NCBI GenBank assembly: GCA_028023455.1
Contig: JAQFVV010013392.1
Coordinates: 62,001 to 126,000 of the forward strand
Direction: 5' to 3'
Source of the DNA: Epiperipatus broadwayi
Taxonomy: Eukaryota > Onychophora > Udeonychophora > Euonychophora > Peripatidae
Length of the DNA stretch: 64,000 nt
Shown in pieces: positions 51,360 to 61,786 of the stretch. Both the position numbers and the translations under genes were made by a program. Position 1 is the stretch's first letter; every line of letters starts with the position of its first letter. A model generated the notes under the pieces. That model worked only from the letters and a program-made list of their open reading frames with translations, made no database searches and was not told the origin of the DNA.

Positions 51360-52615
51360 TTTTGAGTATTATGGGTTGCTGGGCTGACCTTTGTTTAGTA
51401 ACGTTTACATAGAAGAACTTGAAACCACAGCCATAAATACTGCTCCATCTCCACCTAAAGTGTGAGTTTATGTCAAAGATATATTTGTGATATGAAGTAT
51501 TGTGAGGCACAATTACAGTCATTCTGGTCACAAATCAACAACATGTCTCCAATTAAATTTATAATAGTCAATAAGGCAAGTCATATCTAGCATGACAAAA
51601 ATTGAAATTCTTAAATGTTCTTACGTCAGGGAAAAGTAAAAACAAGAGTATATAAAAAACAAAGACACACTGGCAAGTTCTTACCAGAAGCACTAAACAC
51701 AGAATTATACTATCACTACAGAATATAACAAAGGAAGTTTGTTTGGAAACCCGTGATTTAGAAAATAAAAAGATTTACATAGAACAAACTTGTTGGTTAT
51801 CTAGCAGTTATCATCAAGAAAACCTTTAATAGACAATGAAAAGAGACACCAAAAAAAAATAACAATTATTCATACTGTAGTCAATCCATACATACCATGA
51901 ATGGTAGACAAATTAAAGAAAATCTACAGTCAATGTAACATTAAAACAGCTTTTTAAAGCCATAACATGCTTTGAGGAATTATAACTTCTACCAAGCTTA
52001 AACTGGAAATAATGAAAAACAAAAAACTGCATCTATGAAATATCATGTTAATGTAAAAAAAAGTATATTGGTGAGACCTATTGCCCTGTTGAAGAGTTAT
52101 TGAAAGAACAACTAATAGTTAAAAGAAAAAAAACAGATGTATCTATAGTAATAGACCATGTATGTATTAATGACCATATTTTCAATTGAAAAAATACAAA
52201 AATATTGGATAGAGAGAAAAAGGTGCAAAGAAAATATTTAAGGAAGCTTCTCGTATAATGATGGTAAATACTCCTATAAATGAATTCAGTGTGGCAATTC
52301 ATATTGTATGAAATCTAATTAACTTTACTCCTAAAAAGTATTAAAAACATTGAAGGACTTAAGGGGATTTGAACCAACCTCATCAAATAAATATGTGAAA
52401 TTTATACTATCTGTTGCTTTGACAGAATAGCTCAGTTGGTTAGAGTGTCAACTTACAATTCAATATTTGAAAATCTAAAGGTGCAAGTTCAACTCCTATG
52501 ATAATATTATCACTGATCCAGCCAGCAACACTTGAAGACCAGTGGAAAATAATACTACTTGAAACACTATGTGATTACAAATCTGTATTATCTATTTGTG
52601 TGTTATTACTAGCAA
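51360..52615 (+). pseudogene. Penelope-like element relic 1 (RT end, GIY-YIG domain, 3' tail)
   Basis: 5'-truncated. It enters at the RT palm, where a degraded ..SN(V/I)YIEELETTAINTAP leads into VYVKDIFVI. The YVDD catalytic box is now YVKD. A degenerate linker follows. The GIY-YIG domain is the best preserved part (about 52,028-52,260): CIYEISC, KKKYIGETYCPVEELL, then DHVCIN and KILDREKKVQRKYLRK, with a single stop near its start. GIY-YIG is the endonuclease of PLEs. After the coding part come a tRNA-like module (52,421-52,500) and a tail shared with relic 2, ending near 52,615. It lies head-to-tail directly before relic 2, a typical arrangement for PLE tandems. Confidence 0.8.
52421..52500 (+). 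other. tRNA-like module in PLE tail, copy 1
   Basis: Contains AGAATAGCTCAGTTGGTTAG (an intact A box, TAGCTCAGTTGG) and, 40-odd bases later, GGTGCAAGTTCAACTCC (B-box-like AGTTCAACTCC). Between them CTTACAA would give a UAC anticodon. The acceptor and T stems do not pair well, so this is not a functional tRNA. The same module sits at the matching place in the second PLE. Confidence 0.6.
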
Positions 52616-52859
52616 GTTGTTTGCATTTGAAAAGTTTAAATAAAGTTCAAAATTTTCTAGACATTCAACATTTAATGATAGATGAGGAAAAACTTCCAAG
52701 ATATTACATTTAATATATCATCATACTGAACCTTCAAGCAGATTCTAAGTACTTGGCATAGCCCTGATATGTTGTAATTTAGACATTATATCTAAAACTG
52801 GCAAAAAAAATCATTTAACTTTCTTATATAAATTGCAATAAATTTTTCCTAAGGGTTTG

Positions 52860-55210
52860 CGATTAAAAGCTTCTATCACCTCCACAAGACATGAGAAGAT
52901 TATTCAGTGTAAATAAGGCCTTATTAAAAAAATAAGTGATCAATGATTTTCCAAGTATCAAATCTTGCATTTCATTAGAAATGTGGAAAGTTTTCTAAAA
53001 ACTAAATTTTCAGATAAAGACTTCTGAAGAAATAAGCAGTGAAAAGATCATATTATAAATTATAGGAAAAGATAAAAGAATATCAGAAGAAGAAGCTTGT
53101 AAATCTACATGAACAAGTCAAATTTCAAACTGTAACTAATAATTTATTAGTTTCATCAGAAATGTTTTTTAATTCTAAACATGTTACTGATGCTGAATTA
53201 TCTGTTCTTGGAAAAGTTTTGAACTTTACCATGACACCATTTATTATCCCATTTTGGATATAATAACAGACATTGAGAAAGTTAACCCAAAATTTGCACC
53301 TGAAAGTAGCAACAGAATTATGCTAAAGACTTAAAAGAACATTTGAGAAACATTTCATGTAATAAGAGGAAAGCTATTAAATTTCTCAAATAGGATACAT
53401 CTATAATCAATCTTTTTTCCTGACAATGGTAACATCTCATTGGTAATGGATAAAACTAACTATGATAACAACAAAGTCTTCTCACAGCAGGACAATACAG
53501 AAAAGTAGCAAAAAACCCAATTCCAAATACATAGGTAAAGTTACAACCATTACTCTGAAAGCATTGCAGGTATTACAGTGATTCAGTAAATAGGAAATTA
53601 ACTTTGTATTTCAGAAAAATTCCTCATGTTTATGGGCTATCTAAAATCCATAAAGACAATGTTCTATTAAGACCTAGACATTCGCCATGTCAAATTTCTT
53701 GAGATTTTTCTCAGGGCATTCGCCATGTCAAATTTCTTGAGATTTTTCACAGGGTTCTTAGTCCATTGGCATACATGACATAATCCTTTGTCAAGAACTC
53801 TATCCATTTTGTAGAATTAATCAGGTAAATGAAAATGGAAAGTACTGAAATATTGGTAACCTGTGATGTAGAATATTTATTTACAAATAGATCATGTGAT
53901 GAAACATTGTCATAAGAAAAATATTATATGACGATAAATAAAATAATCTACAAACTAGAACAACTCTACTTATAGATAGTATAATAGAATTATTAAAGTT
54001 CTGCATAACAATAACAACAAAATATCACATATTTCTTCCAGAAAAATAAAGGGATGGCAATGGGATCACCACTGTTGTTTAGCTTAGCAACATTTACATG
54101 GAAAAACTTGAAATCACAGCCATATTTACTACTCCTTATTTGTCTATGGATTTTTTATGTTAATAAATAACTTTGTGTTATATCTGCATTGTGGACACAA
54201 TTACACTCATTCTGGATGCATATTAAAGATATCTTTTCTATTAAATTTACAAATGTAATCAGAATTAGAACAAAAATTGGTATTGTTAACATTGTTAAAT
54301 GTTCTTGTGACAAGACTCTCGCAGGGAAAAGTAAAAACAACAGTTTATAGAAAATCAACACACACTGGTAAGTACTTGGTAAATATAGAATTATACTACA
54401 CTATGGAATAGAGCAAAGGAAGTTTGTTCAGAAGCCAGTGATTTGGAAAATTAAAAAATTCACATAGAACAAACTTTTATAAATAATGGTTATCTATCAG
54501 TTGTCATCAAGAAAACCATTAACAGACAACAAGGGAGACACATAAAAAACAATTATTGGTACTGTAGTCTATTCATACATACCAGGAATTTCAGACAAAT
54601 TAAAGAAAACCTGAAGTCAATATAATATTAAATTAGCTTATCAAAATTATACCATACTTTGCAGAACTCTAACTTTTACCAAGTTTAAACTGTAAATTGT
54701 GAAAAACAAAAACTGGATCTATGAAATACCATGAGTTCTTTTGTTGAACAACAATTGAAATAACTCAAGATAAAACAGATGTGTCTATAGTAGCAGACCA
54801 AGTATGTATTCATGACTATATGTTCAATTGGAAAAAAATAAAAATATTGGATAGAGAAAGAAAATTTAAAGCTACTCATATAATAATGACCAATAATCCT
54901 ATAAAATAACACAGTGTGGCAATACATAATATATGAAACCTTCTCATTAGTCTTAAGATGATTTATACCAACTCTCATATATAAATATGTATATTTTCTA
55001 ATATCTGTTGCCTCTGACATAATAGCTTAATTGGCTAGAAAATTGTCTTAAAATTCAATATTTGGGATTCTAAAGATGTAAGTTTGACACATATGCTAAT
55101 ATTGTTGCTGGTCAGGGCAACAACATCTGAAAAAAAGTGGAAAATAATATTATTCCAAATAGTGTGTAATTATTAACCTGTGTTGTATATTTGTTATTAC
55201 TAACAATTAG
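52860..55210 (+). pseudogene. Penelope-like element relic 2 (RT, GIY-YIG remnant, 3' tail)
   Basis: Long but decayed. RT blocks in order: FNMTPFIIPILDIITDIEKV region near 53,215-53,290; DNGNISLVMDKTNYDNNKV near 53,422 (PLE DKGN-VVMD block); PHVYGLSKIHKDN near 53,625 (PLE YGLPKIHK); LVTCDVEYLFTN near 53,853 with the first catalytic Asp kept; KGMAMGSPL near 54,047 (PLE G-AMGSPLS); VYRKSTHTGKYL near 54,343. The GIY-YIG start NWIYEIP is at about 54,711, and its second motif is lost. The tail has the second tRNA-like module and the same 3' sequence as relic 1. A 38-bp direct duplication (53,679-53,754) and many stops and frameshifts show it is dead. Confidence 0.82.
55016..55095 (+). other. tRNA-like module in PLE tail, copy 2
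   Basis: ATAATAGCTTAATTGGCTAG (A box with two changes) and AGATGTAAGTTTGACAC (B box degraded) keep the spacing and flanking sequence of copy 1, including AAATTCAATATTTG between them. More decayed than copy 1. Confidence 0.5.
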
Positions 55211-55479
55211 AATCTGATGGATTGCTGACTATAATCAATTTTAAAAAATAAGAAATTATTTGTACCAAAGCTAAAACCTCTAGGACACTAAATACTAAGG
55301 TACTTCATATCTATTCATCATTATGTGATAATTACTGAATAAACACACAGTTCTATCAGGTTTCAAAATTATTACAATGATTACACCTTTTTTAACCAAA
55401 TCATTGGCCATTACTTACACTTTGGGTTTCAAAAAAAGAAACTTTCTGTGCTCTGCAGACAACAAGTGAAGTGAATCTC

Positions 55480-56330
55480 TTAACTCTATATTAACTAGTT
55501 GTTTATTCAATTCTTAAAGATTGAACAACTTTGAAAATTTATCTGAGCTTTGGATTTTAACTAGACTATTTTTATTAGTTTTATTCAAATCTCTAGAGGT
55601 TTAAACCAGTTTAGGCCTAAAATTACATTCAAATCTCTTGACACAATATAAAGAAACTAATTTCTCACTCTTGTGTTTACTATTATTGGCAGTGTTACAA
55701 TCCCTAGTATATTTATTCAATTTCCATACATGTCAGTTATTACTAAATCTGGTTTATTTATATAGATATTTCTTTTCCATTTTCATATGATATCTATATA
55801 AGCTCTTTTTGACATGAATGACACATCTGCTCCCTTGTCAATTTCCATTTGAACTTCCTGCTCACAAATTTGAACTTCTAGTAAATTGTAATTTTCATTG
55901 GTATCGTTTATTTGTTCAACATAAGTTTGTCATTTTTTAACTCCCCATTCTCAAATTACAGTCCAGTACTAAATTATCTTTACTCCTTTTCTGCTTTTTA
56001 CAGAAAATTCATGATAAGTTGTTTTTATCACTACAAATGCATCATGTGGCATTTTAAAATTTTCACATCTTATAACATGACTTTTATTGCCATAACAATA
56101 AGATTTCCATATGTTTCTTGTATTTGGCCAGTTTGTAGTCTATTATTGCACGCAAATTGCCATTGGTTTTGATGTCTTCCATAATATTTTTGAACTCTGT
56201 GTGCTTTTCAACATGGTTTCATACAATATTCACTCTTTGAAAATTCAACATAGGTTAATTCTATTTCACTTACACAACAGTTGACTGGCACTGTTATCAC
56301 ACATATTCATAATAACTAGTGTAATAACAC
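55480..56330 (-). pseudogene. Ty3/Gypsy-type gag-protease relic
   Basis: On the minus strand, WKSYCYGNKSHVIRC (about 56,105-56,063) is a CCHC zinc knuckle in which two Cys are replaced (Ser and Tyr). Next comes text ending CEQEVQMEIDKGADVSFMSKRAY (about 55,866-55,795), the retropepsin active site with Asp-Thr-Gly changed to Asp-Lys-Gly. It continues with LVITDMYGN, NILGIVTLPI and ILGLNWFKPLE (about 55,624-55,590), the second protease block that precedes RT in Ty3/Gypsy polyproteins. No RT was recognised further on; the sequence meets PLE relic 2 near 55,210. Stops break the frame. Gag upstream of the knuckle is not readable with confidence. Confidence 0.7.
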
Positions 56331-56857
56331 GTCTTTCAGTTCAAATTTGAAATTTTATTTCTTTAATGAATATATGCAGTCATATATCTTAATCTTTTAT
56401 GCTTTCACATTGTGGTTGGAATCTATTTCAGAAGTGTGTAGATGTGCTATATCTAGATGCAGTAGCTTAAAGTATGTGTTTGACTCTTTGTCAATTCTTT
56501 ATATGGAATATACTCAAAACCCATGGGGTTACAAAGGTGGTTGGCTATATGCTATACATCTGTGTCTGCCAAGTGATGTTCCTTCTAGTTTGTTGTTAAG
56601 TATAATGTTGATAAACATATATCACTTACAGTATACAAAGATTTTTCAATTTATTATTCTACTGAATTGTAAACTCTGCTACTATATGCAGGTTTCACAA
56701 ACTGTTGAACTATACCATTCTGCTATATCCAGGATGATCTTCCATCACCAGCTGAATACCATCTATATTGTATTTAAATAAACATTCAACTCAAGATAAT
56801 AAATTTGACAACTAGACTTTTTATGAATTTATGTAATAATAGTAATTATTAAAAAGA
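56331..56857. other. Unassigned stretch
   Basis: It contains a 144-codon plus-strand frame (56,347-56,781), the longest frame without a transposon motif in this part. It is rich in Leu/Ile/Tyr/Cys, and I see no domain, signal or homologue. It could be chance, or the reverse of degraded gag upstream of the Gypsy relic. Not called as a gene. Confidence 0.3.
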
Positions 56858-57200
56858 AAGTGAACCTTCAATAATGCACTATTTCTTGAAAATTATAAAT
56901 CTCCGCACATTCATCCACCAGTAAGAGTTTTAAAAACTTAGGTGAATCACTTATGCTTAGAGCATATTTGTATATACACCAATTCTCACTGACCATGCTT
57001 ATATCAGGGCCTGAGTCGATTGTGTGCCTGATGTTATAATCAAATATTGAGTTGTACAAATTACAAAATTTTCAGAACTTTATAATAATTGATTTAGAAC
57101 AAGCAAATCTCTGTATTTGTATTCAGTGCAAGTGAAAGTAATCAATAGATGTCAGAAAGCTTGTGCATAAAATCACCATCTAGTACCTACTCATCCAATA

Positions 57201-57242
57201 TCCCCAGACTTGTTTCTGGCTTATGGCCTTCATCAGTGAGGA
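57201..57242 (-). ncRNA. Hammerhead-ribozyme-like motif, left arm
   Basis: On the minus strand: UCCUCA, CUGAUGA, AGGCCAUAAGCCA, GAAAC, AA, GUC, UGGGGA. UCCUCA and UGGGGA pair over six positions (one G-U) as stem I. GGC/GCC form stem II, with an A-A mismatch where G-C is usual. The core boxes CUGAUGA and GAAA and the GUC cleavage triplet are intact. Stem III is at most a C-G and an A-U pair with a two-base loop, like the very short stem III reported for PLE hammerheads, which are thought to work as dimers. Self-cleavage is not shown. Confidence 0.55.
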
Positions 57243-57542
57243 GCCTTGGATCTAAAAGCACTGCACCTATATCTTAGGATCTCTTACAACCCTCCAGCAG
57301 CCACCTTTTATCTCTACTTAACTACAAAATTATGAGACTTAAATTGAAAATGCTATAATAATTTCAATCCAAACTCATCAGCTTATATAGATCTTAATAA
57401 CCATAGCCACCACTATCCTATTGGGCAGAATTGGTTTGAAGCCAATATTATAGTGTTTTGTAGTTAAGTAGAGATAAAAGATGACTGCTGGAGGATTGCA
57501 TTAGATCCTAAGGTCAAGGTGCAGTGATCTCAGATCCAAGGC

Positions 57543-57584
57543 TCTTCACTGATGAAGTCCATGAGCCAGAAACCAGTCTGGGAA
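57543..57584 (+). ncRNA. Hammerhead-ribozyme-like motif, right arm
   Basis: Same order in the partner arm: UCUUCA, CUGAUGA, AGUCCAUGAGCCA, GAAAC, CA, GUC, UGGGAA. All core boxes are kept, but stem I has a mismatch and stem II is weakened. It looks like the more decayed partner of the left-arm motif. Confidence 0.45.
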
Positions 57585-58045
57585 TATTGGATAAGTAGGC
57601 ACCCAAATGGGGATTTTATACACAGCCTTCTGGCATCCATTGATTACTCTGTCTTGCACCAAGTGGCAATACATATAGAGAGTTTTTCCTGTTTTAATAA
57701 CAGTTAAGAGCAAGCATAAGAAATAGTGATCATGTGAATAATAGATTTACATTTATAAGTCATATAAATCTCATCGTAGGTGTTAAAAATGAGACTCTGC
57801 CTTTCTCCTGCAAGAGGTTAACTAAATTTGTACAATTCAATATTTGGTTATAAAATCAGGCACACAATAGACTGAAGCCCTGATAAATGCATCGGCAGTA
57901 AGAGTTGGTGTATATACAAATACGCTCTAAACTTAAGTGATTCACTTAAGTTTTTAAACAGTTACTGGCAGGTCAGTGTGCAAAGATTTTTAATAGTCAA
58001 GAAATAGTGCATTATTGGAGATTCACTTCCTCTTTAATAATTACA

Positions 58046-59749
58046 AAATTTTCAGCACTTTATAATAATAGTAATAATAATAAATGTAAATCTTAAACAT
58101 TATAACTAGTTGTTTGCTGGTTGTTCTAATGTTAAAGCCTTTTTATATCTAAAGTTTGCAAATTCTTTCCAATCTCTGTTCTTTACAAATATATACATAA
58201 ATTATTTAGTCAGACATTGCAATTTCAAACAAAAATTTTAACATTTTTAGTAGTTCTCAATAGTACATGCTCTTTTTATACACTTGTGTAATTCTAAGAA
58301 ATTGTAATGTTCAAGTTAATCTGAAAAGATAAATCAAACAACAAAAAAATTTTATATTTTTTAGTAGGTACAAATACTTTTAATAATTTCTAATTCTGAT
58401 AAATATCACTTTGTTTTAAAAGTGTATATTGCATTTATTTAGATTTTAATATTCTAGTATTGTTAAACGAAGAACTCTTTCAGAGGTTTTCATATTATTT
58501 ATTGATCAATGAGCAATATATATGCAAGAAAATATGTGTGACCTTATTCTCAAATTATCTCCACCACAATTACTGAAATGGATATAAATTATTGAAAAGA
58601 AAAAATAATAATAATGAGTAATCCACCAGGTGACGTTTTTTTCCAATAAATAAAACATGCTTATTGATATTTGTCCTACTGACTGCTTTTAAGATAAAAA
58701 AAAAATGTATCTGTTTTAGATGGTGTATAAATCATTCATCTGGAACAGAAGATGACTTTCATTTAATGAATTTTATATTGGAAAAGATATTTATAATCCC
58801 TCATATTAGAAATGTTTTAAAATAGATCACCTCGTTTATGATAATTACAAACTAATGTATTTTGTTTTCTAAAATACTTTAACGACATCATTCACTATTA
58901 CATAATTTGAAAACTATTTTGCCTCAGTTTTACTCAAACTGAGTATTTGTCAAAATTATAATTAGTTATGAATAATATTGATATAACTGAGTATTCGTCA
59001 AAATTAGAATTAGTTGTGAATAATATTGATATATACATACTAAAACATAAATAATCATACAAGACATTTGTTCTTTTGCTTCATTAATTTCTAAAAATGC
59101 AAAATTAAAAGAAATATTAATGACAGCATGACATGTAGATTTTTTTAAAATAATAAAAAATTGAATCTTCAATTTAAATCATTCGTCTTCAAACAAAAAT
59201 AATGTTTATTTTTTATCAATAATATTAGCCATAATTTTATGTATATAGTAGATATATATGTAAAAAGTAATTTAGTGCAGCGACAGTGTCAGACTGTGGA
59301 AGATGGACTCCAGTTCCGGAACTTCCGGTCTTCTAACTTCTAATGAACATCCAGCTACATGTATGATTATTGATTTTTGGTACAAAAAAAATGTGCAACG
59401 TTTTTTCATTTTTTTATTATTAAAAAACAAAACAAAAAAAAATTTTTTGTCTTTAGTTGTGCAATGCATCAATAAGCATTTTAAGTATGTTCAGCAAAAT
59501 TCAAAGATATCACGCATTTTTAAGTTATTATAGGACATATAAAATAATGAAACATGGCACTGAAACAAAAGTCAAAAAGTATAAGTCTTTTTTAACCCAT
59601 ATTTCACTTTTAAGATTAATAATTGAAGCCTCAAGAACACTATTTAAAATAATTACATCAATAATAATATTTTCTAAAAAATGTAGGGACATTTTAGAAT
59701 ATTGATTCTCAATTAGATATTATAGTGCAATAATATATATATATATATA
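58046..59749. other. AT-rich stretch; 48-bp tandem duplication at 58,938-59,033
   Basis: No gene recognised. ACTGAGTATTTGTCAAAATT and the following bases are repeated once with period 48 (58,938 and 58,986). A short G+C-richer island at about 59,278-59,340 contains ACTTCCGGT and TTCCGGAA. The two overlapping 66-82-codon frames around 59,270-59,705 have no domain. Confidence 0.5.
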
Positions 59750-59940
59750 ATTAAAATTACCTAATTTCAAACTTAAACAAGACTAGCCAAATAAATCAGT
59801 AACATAACCAGTGGTTTTTCGTGAGCACATTTCTCAAGTGCAAAGATGTAAAAAAAACATTATGAAATATATATTAACTATATTTCTCACCATTCCTAAT
59901 TACATCCCACACTTCTTTTTTTAAAGCATACAAATCATCT
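59750..59940. repeat. Dispersed repeat, copy 2
   Basis: Matches 24,290-24,480 in order: AAAATTACCTAATTTCAAAC, ACTAGCCAAATAAAT, GTGGTTTTTCGTGAGCAC, TTCTCAAGTGCAAAGATG, and a CATCCCAC block. No coding capacity. Confidence 0.5.
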
Positions 59941-60335
59941 CTTCACTTACTATCCAAACAAACTTTTTTTAAAATTTTGAATAGATTATGACTGCCTATA
60001 AAATATTATTAATGTACACAAGATATCATTTTTATCTCTGTATATGTATGAGATACTGATCTCTCTAAGTTTGATCTTTGATTTAGCCTGAATTGGTTGC
60101 ACCATTTGCACCAGAATGAAAATAATGGTGATGTTGATAATTGCCATAGAGGTTTTGACAATTTTATTAGAAGGTGAATGGATATCAGAAAGCATCTACC
60201 TTCAAATAAATCTCAATTCAATTTCTTTTTTCACATCAATTCAAAGTGATAATTATTCTGTTACAAATATTCTCATATCTGTGGGGTATTAAAAGAAGAG
60301 TATATCCTCATATTTGTTTTGTTACAATATATATA

Positions 60336-61705
60336 TGATAAACAAAACAAGTTATAAATTTCATAACTTGCTCTTAGGTTGCATTTTATGATCACTAGAT
60401 GGAGCTTTACCAATAGCTCCTAACAAGCTTTTGTTTACATACACACTGAGAGAAGTAGAATTCAATATCTCTTTCATTGTCTTCAACCTTCAGACCATGG
60501 TTTCGAGCTAGTTGGCTCACCTCAGTGAAGAGTAGGAAGAACTAGAAACTAGATATAAATACTAACTCTACAATCAGCATTTATGAAACATGTTTCTGTC
60601 AGTTTGAAAGCATGAATTTTTTAGATACATAAATATCTTCAAATCCAGCTAAATAAACTAGACAGCTATATGAGTCTGAAATCAGTTCAGTTTCAGCATA
60701 TAGTAAAAGCCTCTGCAATATATATCATTGCAAAAACCTTTAAGGATACATTTATGATAAACAAAACAAGTTATTAATTTCATAATTTGCTCTTAACTTG
60801 CATTTTATGATCATTAGATGGAGTTTTACAAATATCTTCTAACAAGCTTTTGTTTACATAAATGCCGAGAAAGATAGAATCCAATAGCTCTTTCATTGTT
60901 CCAACCTTCAGACCATGGTTTCCAGCTAGTTGGCTCACCTCAGTGAAGGGTAGAAAGAACTAGAAACTAGATCTAAATACTAACTCTACAATCAGCATTT
61001 ATGAAACATGTTTCTATCAGTTTAAAAGCGTGATTTTTTTAGATGCGTAAATATCTTCAAATCCAGCTAAACAAACTAGACAGCTATATGCATCTGAAAT
61101 CAGTTCAGTTTCACCATATAGTAAAAGCTTCTGCAATATATATCATTGCAAAAACCTTCAAGAGTATATTTATGATAAATAAAACAAGTTATAAATTTCA
61201 AAACCTGCTCTTAGCTTATGATGACTAGATCTCACTCAGCATTTATGTAAACAAATACTTGTTAGGAGCTATTGTTAAGCTCCATCTAGTGATACAAACT
61301 AAAAGCAAGTTACAAAATTTATAACTTATTTTTTTATCATGAATGTACCGTTGAAGGTTTTTGCAATGATATATATTGCAGAGGCTTTTACTATATGATG
61401 AAACTGAACTGATTTCAGACTCATATAGCTGTCTAATTTGTTTAGCTGCATTTGAAGACATTTACATATCTGAAAACATCATGCTTTCAAACTGATAGAA
61501 ACATTTCATAAATGCTGATTGTAGAGTTAGTATTTAGATCTAGTTTCTAGTTCTTCCTACCCTTCACTGAGGTGAACCAACTAGCTGGAAATCATAGTGT
61601 GAAGGTTGGAGACAATGAAAGAAATATTGAATTCTATCTCTCTCAGCATTTATGTAAACAAAAGTTTGTTATGAGCTATTGGTAAAGCTCCATCTAGTGA
61701 TATAT
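60336..61705. repeat. 418-bp tandem repeat with a terminal inverted copy
   Basis: ATGATAAACAAAACAAGTTA-type monomer starts lie at about 60,336, 60,754 and 61,172, exactly 418 bp apart, giving two full monomers and a short third. From 61,231 to 61,705 a further copy runs in the opposite direction (GCTCCATCTAGTGATA, AAGGTTTTTGCAATGATATA, CACTGAGGTGAACC). The monomers are very similar to each other. Related copies occur at 9.48-10.03 kb and 46.8 kb. No frame is conserved across copies. Confidence 0.85.
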
Positions 61706-61723
61706 ACATATATATATATATAT

Positions 61724-61783
<60 letters not shown>
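61700..61783. repeat. (TA)n microsatellite
   Basis: About 40 TA units with two interruptions, directly abutting the inverted 418-bp copy. Confidence 0.95.

Positions 61784-61786
<3 letters not shown>

Larger units (their letters stand above)
56858..58045. repeat. Large inverted repeat, arms about 480-600 bp, probably PLE-derived
   Basis: Left arm 56,858-57,340 and right arm about 57,445-58,045 are reverse complements with moderate divergence. Landmarks: AATAATGCACTATTTCTTGA near the outer ends, TTTGTATATACACCAA, GTGTGCCTGAT, and TAGTTAAGTAGAGATAAAAG near the centre. The right arm has about 170 bp extra (57,680-57,830). No coding frame. Each arm carries a hammerhead-like motif, a hallmark of PLE terminal repeats. 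The PLE relics at 51.4-55.2 kb are close by. An old foldback element is the alternative. Confidence 0.75.

Noticed and set aside
56347-56781. 144-codon plus-strand frame, the longest without a transposon motif in the last third
   Set aside because: No recognisable domain or repeat, and it sits beside a Gypsy relic that reads the other way; support is too weak to call a gene.
60336-61228. Regularly spaced repeats considered as a CRISPR array
   Set aside because: The whole 418-bp unit repeats with no unique spacers, in an animal-type transposon landscape.
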